Origin: Robiginitomaculum sp.
GTDB taxonomy: Bacteria; Pseudomonadota; Alphaproteobacteria; Caulobacterales; Maricaulaceae
Assembly (NCBI GenBank): GCA_002733905.1
Contig: NVXK01000009.1
Coordinates: 60,923 to 98,968, forward strand
Length of the DNA: 38,046 nt
Reading direction: 5' to 3'
Shown: positions 32,187 to 38,046 of the stretch, piece by piece
Layout: each line of letters opens with the position of its first letter
Numbering within the stretch: the stretch's first letter is position 1
Notes under the pieces: model-generated
Database searches by the model: none
What the model saw: only the letters and a program-made list of their open reading frames with translations
What the model was told of the DNA's origin: nothing
Position numbers and translations under genes: made by a program

Positions 32187-32202
32187 GTGCATATATATGC
32201 AC
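32187..32202. promoter_or_regulatory. Perfect 16-bp palindrome, likely ArsR operator
   Basis: GTGCATATATATGCAC is fully self-complementary and lies 32 bp upstream of the arsR ATG, between it and the divergent gene at 32313. ArsR-family dimers bind AT-rich palindromes of this kind near their own promoter. Autoregulation of arsR-alkB is inferred. Confidence 0.6.
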
Positions 32203-32312
32203 GCTTTTACGGTGCGAACAATCCACAGTGTTGAATGGCTAGTCTACAAAAATAATTTGAAAATTAATAATTATAGGGCATATAGGGGCATTGGGATTAA
32301 TGTGGAGCCCGA

Positions 32313-33131
32313 ATGTTGAGACGAATTTCTTTTACATATAATCAAGCGATTGTACGCACACCGCCGCGTTCTTGTGTTGGTGGCTTGCGTGCCAATGGCG
32401 CAGGTGCGCCTAATTTTGATTTGTATTTACAACAACATGCAATGTATGTCGCGGCGTTAGAAAAACACAATGTGTCTGTCATTGTCTTGCCTGCACTTGA
32501 AAAATTTCCAGACTGTATGTTTGTCGAGGATACGGCGCTCTGCCTGCCCCAAGGGGCCGTGATTTTGAAAACGGCGACGCCGTCGCGCATTGGTGAGGTG
32601 GATATGGTGCGTGTAGCGCTTCAACAAATTTACGGCGAGAGGTGTGTGGAACTCCCTCAAAGGGGGGAATTCACAAATGCATATATAGAAGGCGGCGATA
32701 TTCTTGTTACTGACCGAGAAATTATTGTCGGTCTTTCGCGCCGTACAAATTTAGCCGGCGTGAATGCATTACGTATGTGTGTAAAAGATTGGGGGTTTGA
32801 GGTACGGATTGTCGAGACCCCTCAACATGTTTTGCATTTCAAATCAGGCAGTGCCGTGCTTGATGACGGGGTGATTATTTGCACGGTAAACCTCGCCAGT
32901 AGCAATGTCTTCAAAGGTTATGATTTACTGATTGTCCCTGATGACGAAGAAGTCCCCGCGACTGTGTTACGGGTGAACCGGACTGTGTTTATGGTCGCGG
33001 GTTATCCAAAAACAAAACGTGCATTGGAAATGTCAGGCTACCGCGTGCATATTCTCGATATGTCAGAAGCCGCCAAACTTGACGGGGGGTTGTCGTGCAT
33101 GTCTTTACGGTTTGATGTTGGTAAGTTCTAA
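32313..33131 (+). CDS. Dimethylargininase-like amidinotransferase-fold enzyme
   Basis: DDAH enzymes hydrolyse N-methylated arginines to citrulline. The 272-aa product shows AIVRTPPRSCVGGL (12-25), PDCMFVEDTALCL (66-78) with the substrate-binding Glu/Asp pair, AYIEGGDIL (123-131), LHFKSGSAVL (174-183) with catalytic His175, and GGLSCMSLRF (258-267) with nucleophile Cys262. Length is normal and all key residues are present. It diverges from arsR across 157 bp and its 3' end overlaps the convergent Rieske oxygenase by 4 bp. Activity on dimethylarginine rather than arginine or related substrates is inferred from family. Confidence 0.88.
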   Translation: MLRRISFTYNQAIVRTPPRSCVGGLRANGAGAPNFDLYLQQHAMYVAALEKHNVSVIVLPALEKFPDCMFVEDTALCLPQGAVILKTATPSRIGEVDMVRVALQQIYGERCVELPQRGEFTNAYIEGGDILVTDREIIVGLSRRTNLAGVNALRMCVKDWGFEVRIVETPQHVLHFKSGSAVLDDGVIICTVNLASSNVFKGYDLLIVPDDEEVPATVLRVNRTVFMVAGYPKTKRALEMSGYRVHILDMSEAAKLDGGLSCMSLRFDVGKF

Positions 33132-34174
33132 GAACGCCAACTTAGGCTTTGTGGTTTTATCGGGTTTTTGAAAGGGCGGTTTTCCGCGTGAGCTAATGCC
33201 CATTCTTTCTTGAGCGTGAAATACCACCGTGCTTGCATATCTGCGTCACCAAGTAACATCAGTTTTGGATTGTATTCGAGGCAGCCAGCTTGTAATTTCA
33301 CCATGTCGCCGTCTTGTTGTAAAAATGTCTTAATGCCCATGCCGATGAGTGGGGAGAGAAATTTTACAATATTGATATTGGTGAAAAAGGCTTGGGTAAT
33401 CTCTGTACGGTCTTCAGTGATCGGGGTGATGACAGTAAATGACAATAATGTTTTCTTGCCAAGGGTAATGTGCTCGACACGCACATTTGGGAGATAAAAA
33501 CTAATCTCTGTCACCGGTTTTCCGCCAAGAAGTTTATAGCCGAGAGAATTGGAGGAGGGTTGATGGGATGACATTACCCAACCTGCCCCACGTGGCTCGA
33601 AATGTTTGGTTTTGTCGTGCATGGACCCGTCTGCGCGCCACCACCATTGTTTATGCAAAAATGAAACATGGGCAGGGTCGATAAGGCCAATAACGGAATG
33701 GTCAAAATTGGCCTCTAGGATAAGGCTGTTGACTAGTCTCGGTTTCATGTGTGTTTCAGTAAATTGCGGTGGTTCGACAGGCGGTGTGCCTTTGAAGTTT
33801 TTGTCCGAAGCCAGATAAATCCAAATGAGGTTTCCGTCTTCACGCACAGGATAGTTGCGGACGCTAATCCCTGATGACGGGTCTTTTTGGTGTTTACAAA
33901 TAGATGGAATTTCAAGGCATTGGCCATCATCGCCGCGAAAGCGCCACCCATGATATGGGCATTGCACAGAATTTTCTATCACACGTCCTGCCGAGAGCGG
34001 CGCGGCGCGGTGAGGGCAAATATCACGCAGGGCGAATATTTTACCGTTTTCCCCACGCCCGATGACGATGGGTTGGCAGGCAATGGTTTTATGCTGCATC
34101 TGTCCGCGTTTAAATTGCGGCGAGAAACCTGCGAAATACCAAATATTTTCTACGAATGTAAACGGATCAGCCAT
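33128..34174 (-). CDS. Rieske non-heme iron oxygenase
   Basis: The 348-aa product is a ring-hydroxylating-type oxygenase alpha subunit. Its Rieske 2Fe-2S site is complete: CPHRAAPLSAG with Cys53 and His55, and CPYHGW with Cys72 and His75. The catalytic iron site is at IDPAHVSFLH with His169 and His174 (plus a later Asp). Similar enzymes demethylate or hydroxylate aromatics and other small molecules; the substrate is unknown and no reductase partner is nearby. It starts 8 bp after gluQ and probably forms an operon with phhB and gluQ. Confidence 0.9.
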   Translation of the reverse strand: MADPFTFVENIWYFAGFSPQFKRGQMQHKTIACQPIVIGRGENGKIFALRDICPHRAAPLSAGRVIENSVQCPYHGWRFRGDDGQCLEIPSICKHQKDPSSGISVRNYPVREDGNLIWIYLASDKNFKGTPPVEPPQFTETHMKPRLVNSLILEANFDHSVIGLIDPAHVSFLHKQWWWRADGSMHDKTKHFEPRGAGWVMSSHQPSSNSLGYKLLGGKPVTEISFYLPNVRVEHITLGKKTLLSFTVITPITEDRTEITQAFFTNINIVKFLSPLIGMGIKTFLQQDGDMVKLQAGCLEYNPKLMLLGDADMQARWYFTLKKEWALAHAENRPFKNPIKPQSLSWRS

Positions 34175-34182
34175 AAGGGTGT

Positions 34183-35019
34183 TTAGCCTAGCTCTGGTAT
34201 ATCTGCCAGAAGATTTTTAGGTGTTAGGTTTTGGGCGCGACAGGCGGCAATGGTCAGTGATTTGTCACGCTTGGAAAACCGCTTGCCATTGGTGTCGGTT
34301 AACAAAACATGATGGGTATATTTTGGCGTTGGTAATCCGAGTAGGGCTTGTAACAAGACGTGGGCATGGGTGGAGTTATATAAGTCTTCTCCACGAATAA
34401 TATGGGTGATATTTTGATGTGCATCATCATGGGTGCAGGCCAAATGATAGGACGTACCTACGCCTTTCCGCGCAAGGATTATGTCGCCGAGTGTGTCGGG
34501 TAGGGCTTTTTGTAATTTCTCGTTATTGGAAAATGAAAGGCTTTGATAACGTGTCCCTAAATATTTGCGGCAAGCTTTGAGAGAAAGCCGCCATGCATAG
34601 GGCTTGCCGCTTGCTATCAATGTGGTTTCTTCGTGATCGCTTAGTGAGTGTTCAGGGCCTAAATATATATTTTCATAATGATGTGGTGCGCGGGCAATGT
34701 CAGCGAGAATTTCTTTGCGGGTTTTAAAACAACGATAGACAAGCCCCATATCTTGCAAGGCCTGTAATGTTTTTGTGTAATCTGCGAAATGTTCGCTTTG
34801 TACGCGGACAGGTTTAGGCCAGTGAAAACCTAGCCATGCAAGGTCTTCATAAATGGCGGATGTGAACTCAGGCTTGCAGCGGGTCGTGTCTATATCTTCA
34901 ATGCGTAAAATACATTCCCCGCCGTGCGCGCTCGCAAAGCCAAAAGCGTGTTTCGCGCTGTGGGCATGGCCAATATGCAAGAGACCTGTCGGGGAAGGGG
35001 CAAACCGTGTACGGATCAT
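34183..35019 (-). CDS. gluQ: Glutamyl-Q tRNA(Asp) synthetase
   Basis: GluQ-RS attaches glutamate to the queuosine base of tRNA-Asp. The 278-aa protein is the short, anticodon-domain-free form: FAPSPTGLLHIGHAHSA with the HIGH-type motif (15-18), LRIEDIDTTRC, LGDIILARKGVGTSYHLA and the KMSKS-like KRFSKRDKS (about 248-256). Many relatives have a zinc site beginning CxC; here that place reads YRCFKTRKE, with only one cysteine, so zinc binding may be lost. It overlaps phhB by one base and leads into the Rieske gene. Confidence 0.92.
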   Translation of the reverse strand: MIRTRFAPSPTGLLHIGHAHSAKHAFGFASAHGGECILRIEDIDTTRCKPEFTSAIYEDLAWLGFHWPKPVRVQSEHFADYTKTLQALQDMGLVYRCFKTRKEILADIARAPHHYENIYLGPEHSLSDHEETTLIASGKPYAWRLSLKACRKYLGTRYQSLSFSNNEKLQKALPDTLGDIILARKGVGTSYHLACTHDDAHQNITHIIRGEDLYNSTHAHVLLQALLGLPTPKYTHHVLLTDTNGKRFSKRDKSLTIAACRAQNLTPKNLLADIPELG

Positions 35020-35291
35020 TAGCCAGCCGCTTTATTCATCTGTTTGGCAAGGGTAATGTCTTTTTCTGTGACCCCACCTGAATCATGTGTTGTGAGCGTC
35101 ACATCAACACGGTTATAAATATTAAACCATTCGGGATGATGGTTCATAGCCTGTGCATAAATCGCGATTTGGCTCATAAAGCCAAAGGCTTGGGCAAAAT
35201 CTTCAAATTTGAAGATTTTAGTGATAAAGTCGTCGCCGCCTGTCCAACCGTCGAGTTCTGATACGGCTTGCTTTGGGTCTAAAATATGCAT
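35019..35291 (-). CDS. phhB: Pterin-4a-carbinolamine dehydratase
   Basis: This enzyme recycles tetrahydrobiopterin by dehydrating the 4a-carbinolamine. The 90-aa product shows [18 protein letters not shown] (23-40), then [23 protein letters not shown] (about 48-70) with the catalytic histidines, and [11 protein letters not shown]. Length is normal. No phenylalanine hydroxylase is in the window. It overlaps gluQ by one base and probably begins a three-gene operon ending with the Rieske oxygenase. The homologue's best-known name, PhhB, is used by family similarity only. Confidence 0.93.
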   Translation of the reverse strand: MHILDPKQAVSELDGWTGGDDFITKIFKFEDFAQAFGFMSQIAIYAQAMNHHPEWFNIYNRVDVTLTTHDSGGVTEKDITLAKQMNKAAG

Positions 35292-35421
35292 ATTTGTCTT
35301 TCTGTGTTGTGGCTTTTTATTTTATAGTGTTGGACATAAGCATGACACAATTCACTGTCAAATAAAACAAGAAGCTAGATTAATGGGGGCGGTATGACTA
35401 TGATGGGATGGACGAATTTAA

Positions 35422-35817
35422 ATGGTTTATAGAAATTTTAATACAAAGATAAATTTTGCATTTGGTTTACTATCACTGGTCTTGTTTGCCTTTATTAGTG
35501 TGCGCTCTCTCGGTGTGGTGACCGTAAGTTTTTCGGTAAATAATTTCGATAAAGTTCTTCATATGACGGCGTATTTTGTCTTAGGTCTCTGTGTGTTTCC
35601 TGCGCTTTATAAAGTACGGCTATGGATGGTTTGGGCTTTGCTATGCCTATTCGGAGTTGTAATCGAATGTTTACAAGGTGCCATGAGTATAGGGCGTAAA
35701 GCGGATTTTTGGGACGCGGTCGCAAATGCAAGCGGTGCTTTATTGGCAGGGTTATTTTGGTTAGCACTGTCTGTAACCGTGCTACGGTTGAAAAGAGCAA
35801 ACTCTCCAAAAAGCTGA
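35422..35817 (+). CDS. VanZ-like membrane protein
   Basis: The 131-aa product has four hydrophobic helices and the VanZ-like signature: NFDKVLHMTAYFVLGLCVFP (about 40-59), GVVIECLQGAMSIGRKADFWDAVANASGAL (about 78-107). VanZ of glycopeptide-resistance gene clusters gives low-level teicoplanin resistance; most relatives are of unknown role. It diverges from phhB across 130 bp and stands alone. Resistance should not be inferred. Confidence 0.85.
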   Translation: MVYRNFNTKINFAFGLLSLVLFAFISVRSLGVVTVSFSVNNFDKVLHMTAYFVLGLCVFPALYKVRLWMVWALLCLFGVVIECLQGAMSIGRKADFWDAVANASGALLAGLFWLALSVTVLRLKRANSPKS

Positions 35818-35970
35818 GTCCCCGTCCTAGATTACGCGTCTTGCGCGAAAATGTGATGGAAACATGATAATTATCGCTTTTGCAACTGTAAGAAGCGATT
35901 GACCCACATATGTACCTTTCTCTATAATATGGTTAATACACGTGTCGGGGATTTAGTGTTGGAGATAGAA

Positions 35971-37188
35971 ATGACGTTCAGGTTTACGAGAGTCGGTTTT
36001 TTAAGTTTATTGTTAGCATCAGTGAGTTATGCACCGTCTGCTTTTGCGGGAGGGGCAGGCGCTTCTCAGCCAAATGTTTATGAGCCAAGCTTATTACCAT
36101 CAAATCCAAAGACAGGCGAGTGTTATGCACGTGTGCGTATCGCCCCGCAATACGCGAGCGGATTTGAAACGGTTTTGGTTGAAGATGGGTATTCCACCCT
36201 TGAAGTGACGCAACCTATTTTGTCTGCAAGTCAAAAACAAATTGAAACAAAAGAGGCAAGTGTACGTTATGAAGTGCGCCAGCCGCGCTATAAAACGGTA
36301 AGTGAACGGGTGTTAGTACGCCCTGCTTATGACAAGCTTTCTGTAACGCCGCCTGAATTTACAACTGTGACGGAAACCATTCAGACATCTGGGCCAAGAC
36401 GTGTTTGGAAACTTGGTAATCCTGGGGCGCTTATCGCCAAGGGGTATACAATTATCAACCAAGCTGATGGTGGACATAATGGCCAAGGTTACCGTTCTAC
36501 GGTTGAATATGGCGCAACACGATGTGGGGCGGGGTGTGAAATTTGGTGTTTGGTTGAAGAACCTGGCGAGAGTGTCAGTTATAATCGTCGTGTGTTAAGT
36601 GCGCCTGCACAGGTGCGTCGTGTGCCTGTGTCTGCGAAATATCAAACAGTGACGAAGCAAATCGTCGCTGATCCGGGTGGTGTTCGCGAAATTCCTGTGC
36701 CTGCACAATATACATCTATTCGTGTTGAAGATATTGTTGACTTTGGCCGCGAGCACCGTGTTGATGTTTCTGAAAAATACGGAGAGATCGAGAAAAGAAC
36801 TTTGATTGCGACTGAGCGTTATGAATGGCGTCGTGTTGTTTGTGATCCTGCTAAGGGGCGTGTGTCGTCATCAAGCTATGGCAATCGCGCAACTGTTGGG
36901 CGTACTCTTGCGCGTACTCCTGCGCGTATTGGCGCTCAGACAGGTTATCGTTCGACATATTCCAGTGGGCAGGTTTTACCGAGCCGTAATTATTCACATT
37001 CTTCTTCTGGTACGACATATGGCCATAACCGTTCTGTGGGACGGACTGTCGGTTCTTCGTCTGGCTCTGTTATTCGCTCTATGAGTTCTGGTGGTTCGCA
37101 TCAGGCTCATCAGGCGACTGGGAATGTTACGACGGGGCAAGTTCGTTATTACGGAACAGATAAATTAGTGCACGCGAACGGGCATTAA
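35971..37188 (+). CDS. Secreted protein with repeated beta-rich units
   Basis: The frame opens at a TTG 35899, but ATG 35971 has GGAGAT upstream and starts a standard signal peptide (MTFRFTRVGFLSLLLASVSYAPSAFA). The 405-aa precursor then has a CYARVRIAPQY unit (about 51-61) and a series of degenerate units of 20-30 aa with a common pattern: aromatic-xTV, then a charged-Val-Leu/Val run and a Pro (YKTVSERVLVRP, FTTVTETI, YQTVTKQIVADPG, YTSIRVEDIV). Cysteines at about 185-193 and 291 may form disulfides. The tail (about 298-405) is Ser/Gly/Thr-rich. Similar repeats occur in alphaproteobacterial envelope proteins, often joined to OmpA-type domains, which are absent here. Function unknown. Confidence 0.78.
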   Translation: MTFRFTRVGFLSLLLASVSYAPSAFAGGAGASQPNVYEPSLLPSNPKTGECYARVRIAPQYASGFETVLVEDGYSTLEVTQPILSASQKQIETKEASVRYEVRQPRYKTVSERVLVRPAYDKLSVTPPEFTTVTETIQTSGPRRVWKLGNPGALIAKGYTIINQADGGHNGQGYRSTVEYGATRCGAGCEIWCLVEEPGESVSYNRRVLSAPAQVRRVPVSAKYQTVTKQIVADPGGVREIPVPAQYTSIRVEDIVDFGREHRVDVSEKYGEIEKRTLIATERYEWRRVVCDPAKGRVSSSSYGNRATVGRTLARTPARIGAQTGYRSTYSSGQVLPSRNYSHSSSGTTYGHNRSVGRTVGSSSGSVIRSMSSGGSHQAHQATGNVTTGQVRYYGTDKLVHANGH

Positions 37189-37267
37189 TTCTTACCATAT
37201 AGCTTTAAGAACCTCTGCTGTGTGTGGAGTTTTTTTATGCGCTCTGCATAATAAAAACTGCACATAC

Positions 37268-37300
37268 AAAAACGGCCCCTGAAACTATCAGGAGCCGTTT
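37268..37300 (-). terminator. Terminator of the AGCS gene
   Basis: Arms 37270-37282 and 37288-37300 pair over 13 positions with one mismatch (core AAACGGC/GCCGTTT), around a 5-nt loop. Read on the minus strand it ends TTTTT and lies 27 bp after the AGCS stop. Confidence 0.85.
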
Positions 37301-37326
37301 GTTATTTATTTAAAAATCTTACTTAC

Positions 37327-38046
37327 TTACTTTGATGAACTCGCAAGCGTTTTTTGATTGGCTTCATATTCTTTGGTCAGTTTTACAACGACACCAGAGA
37401 GAGCTATGAGCGCGATAAGGTTTGGTGCGGTCATGGCTGCGGTTGCAACGTCACCTAAGCGCCAAATAAAGTCAATTTCCATCAGTGCGCCAACAAATAC
37501 AGCTACACACCAGAGTATGCGGAAGATTGTGAAGTTTTTAGCACCTGTAAGATAACCCAGTGCGCGCTCGCCGTAATATGACCAGCCGAGTACCGTGGTA
37601 AATGCAAACACAACCATGGAGACCGCAATAATCCAACCGCCACCTGGTAAGGCTTTGGTAAATGCGATTGAGGTCAGTGTGGAAACCTCACCTTTTGACA
37701 ATGGCACGCCATTATAGATTGCGAGTGAGAAGTTTTGGCTGCTTTTAGCAAAACCTGCATAGGTACCGTCACCGATCGCACTGATCGATGTAAATTCTAA
37801 CCCGGGTAATGTTAAAATTACCAATGCTGTCATTGTACAAATAATCATTGTGTCGATCACTGTGCCTAACATGGCAATACGTGCTTGTGTGACGGGGTCT
37901 TTAATCGTTGCAGCGGCATGTGCCATAGGCGCAGAACCTTGACCCGCTTCGTTCGAGAAAAGGCCACGGGCAACACCTGCGCGAATAGCGGCAATAATCA
38001 TTGCGCCGACAAAACCACCTGTTGCGGCTTTACCATTCCAAGCATA
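37327..38046 (-). CDS. Sodium:alanine symporter (AGCS family), 5' end outside window
   Basis: The open frame continues past 38046, so only the C-terminal part of about 239 aa is seen. It includes the AGCS signature region AAIRAGVARGLFSNEAGQGSAPMAHAAA, TQARIAMLGTVIDTMIICTMTALVIL, and FTTVLGWSYYGERALGYL. These transporters import alanine or glycine with sodium. The N-terminal half and the start are missing. Hydrophobic segments are intact. A strong terminator follows. The stop is surrounded by a triple TTAC tandem (about 37319-37330). Confidence 0.92.
   Translation of the reverse strand, partial: YAWNGKAATGGFVGAMIIAAIRAGVARGLFSNEAGQGSAPMAHAAATIKDPVTQARIAMLGTVIDTMIICTMTALVILTLPGLEFTSISAIGDGTYAGFAKSSQNFSLAIYNGVPLSKGEVSTLTSIAFTKALPGGGWIIAVSMVVFAFTTVLGWSYYGERALGYLTGAKNFTIFRILWCVAVFVGALMEIDFIWRLGDVATAAMTAPNLIALIALSGVVVKLTKEYEANQKTLASSSK

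Noticed and set aside
37200-37240. Terminator after the secreted repeat protein
   Set aside because: A T-run is present, but the stem before it is only about 3-5 bp with a bulge, too weak to call.
1-38046. tRNA, CRISPR, insertion sequences or prophage genes
   Set aside because: No cloverleaf, spaced direct-repeat array, transposase, integrase or phage structural gene was seen in any frame.

Overview
The window looks like chromosomal DNA of an alphaproteobacterium of moderate G+C, probably marine and closest in style to the Caulobacterales/Maricaulales (inference). The best evidence is the replication-linked order recF-dnaN-dnaA-rpsT-enoyl-CoA hydratase-mutM-ubiE, together with a CC0125/CC1285-type lipoprotein, a DUF6481 protein, a stand-alone GluQ-RS and GANTC sites upstream of dnaA. 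No tRNA, rRNA, CRISPR array, insertion sequence or prophage was seen. Gene density is high and most gaps are under 150 bp.

Layout. 1-4890: recF (3' end cut by the window edge) and dnaN on the minus strand, then two tandem plus-strand paralogues encoding TadG-like membrane proteins with a von Willebrand A domain. 4942-9128: dnaA, rpsT, an enoyl-CoA hydratase and mutM, all minus; the 447-bp dnaA-rpsT gap holds the rpsT terminator and a probable dnaA promoter. 9213-12259: ubiE, then a membrane-anchored Cys-motif protein, a thiopurine methyltransferase, a four-helix membrane protein and DUF6481. 12388-16507: a possibly metal-responsive block with a 61-aa protein, a porin, a secreted FMN-binding protein with an SGAT flavinylation motif, an ApbE flavin transferase lipoprotein and a Gly/Tyr/Phe-rich lipoprotein. 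16599-20242: a membrane protein, a LysR regulator, a PaiA-like acetyltransferase, a class II aldolase and a DUF1801 protein. 20294-23086: a double DoxX protein, a DUF5360-like protein and NnrS. 23226-27777: a plus-strand run of lipoprotein esterase, HI0933-like flavoprotein, atypical NRAMP transporter and DUF3089 hydrolase. 27800-30540: a CitE-like lyase diverging from a fused pabB-pabC. 30547-32155: an arsR-alkB operon. 32313-38046: a dimethylargininase-like enzyme, the operon phhB-gluQ-Rieske oxygenase, a VanZ-like protein, a secreted repeat protein and an AGCS symporter cut by the right edge.

How genes may work together. The porin, FMN-binding protein and ApbE form a plausible cell-envelope flavinylation module: ApbE would attach FMN to the neighbouring SGAT threonine. 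The small gene and the porin share a 14-bp upstream word whose 10-bp core also lies before the LysR gene. The ArsR-type regulator sits 4 bp from alkB with a perfect 16-bp palindrome just upstream, which suggests local control of alkane hydroxylation. A recurring small-scale feature is short imperfect tandem duplications of about 10-18 bp, many of them at gene ends. The most unusual observations are the VWA pair inserted between dnaN and dnaA, the flavinylation module, the shared motif, the arsR-alkB palindrome and the NRAMP homologue lacking the usual metal-site residues.
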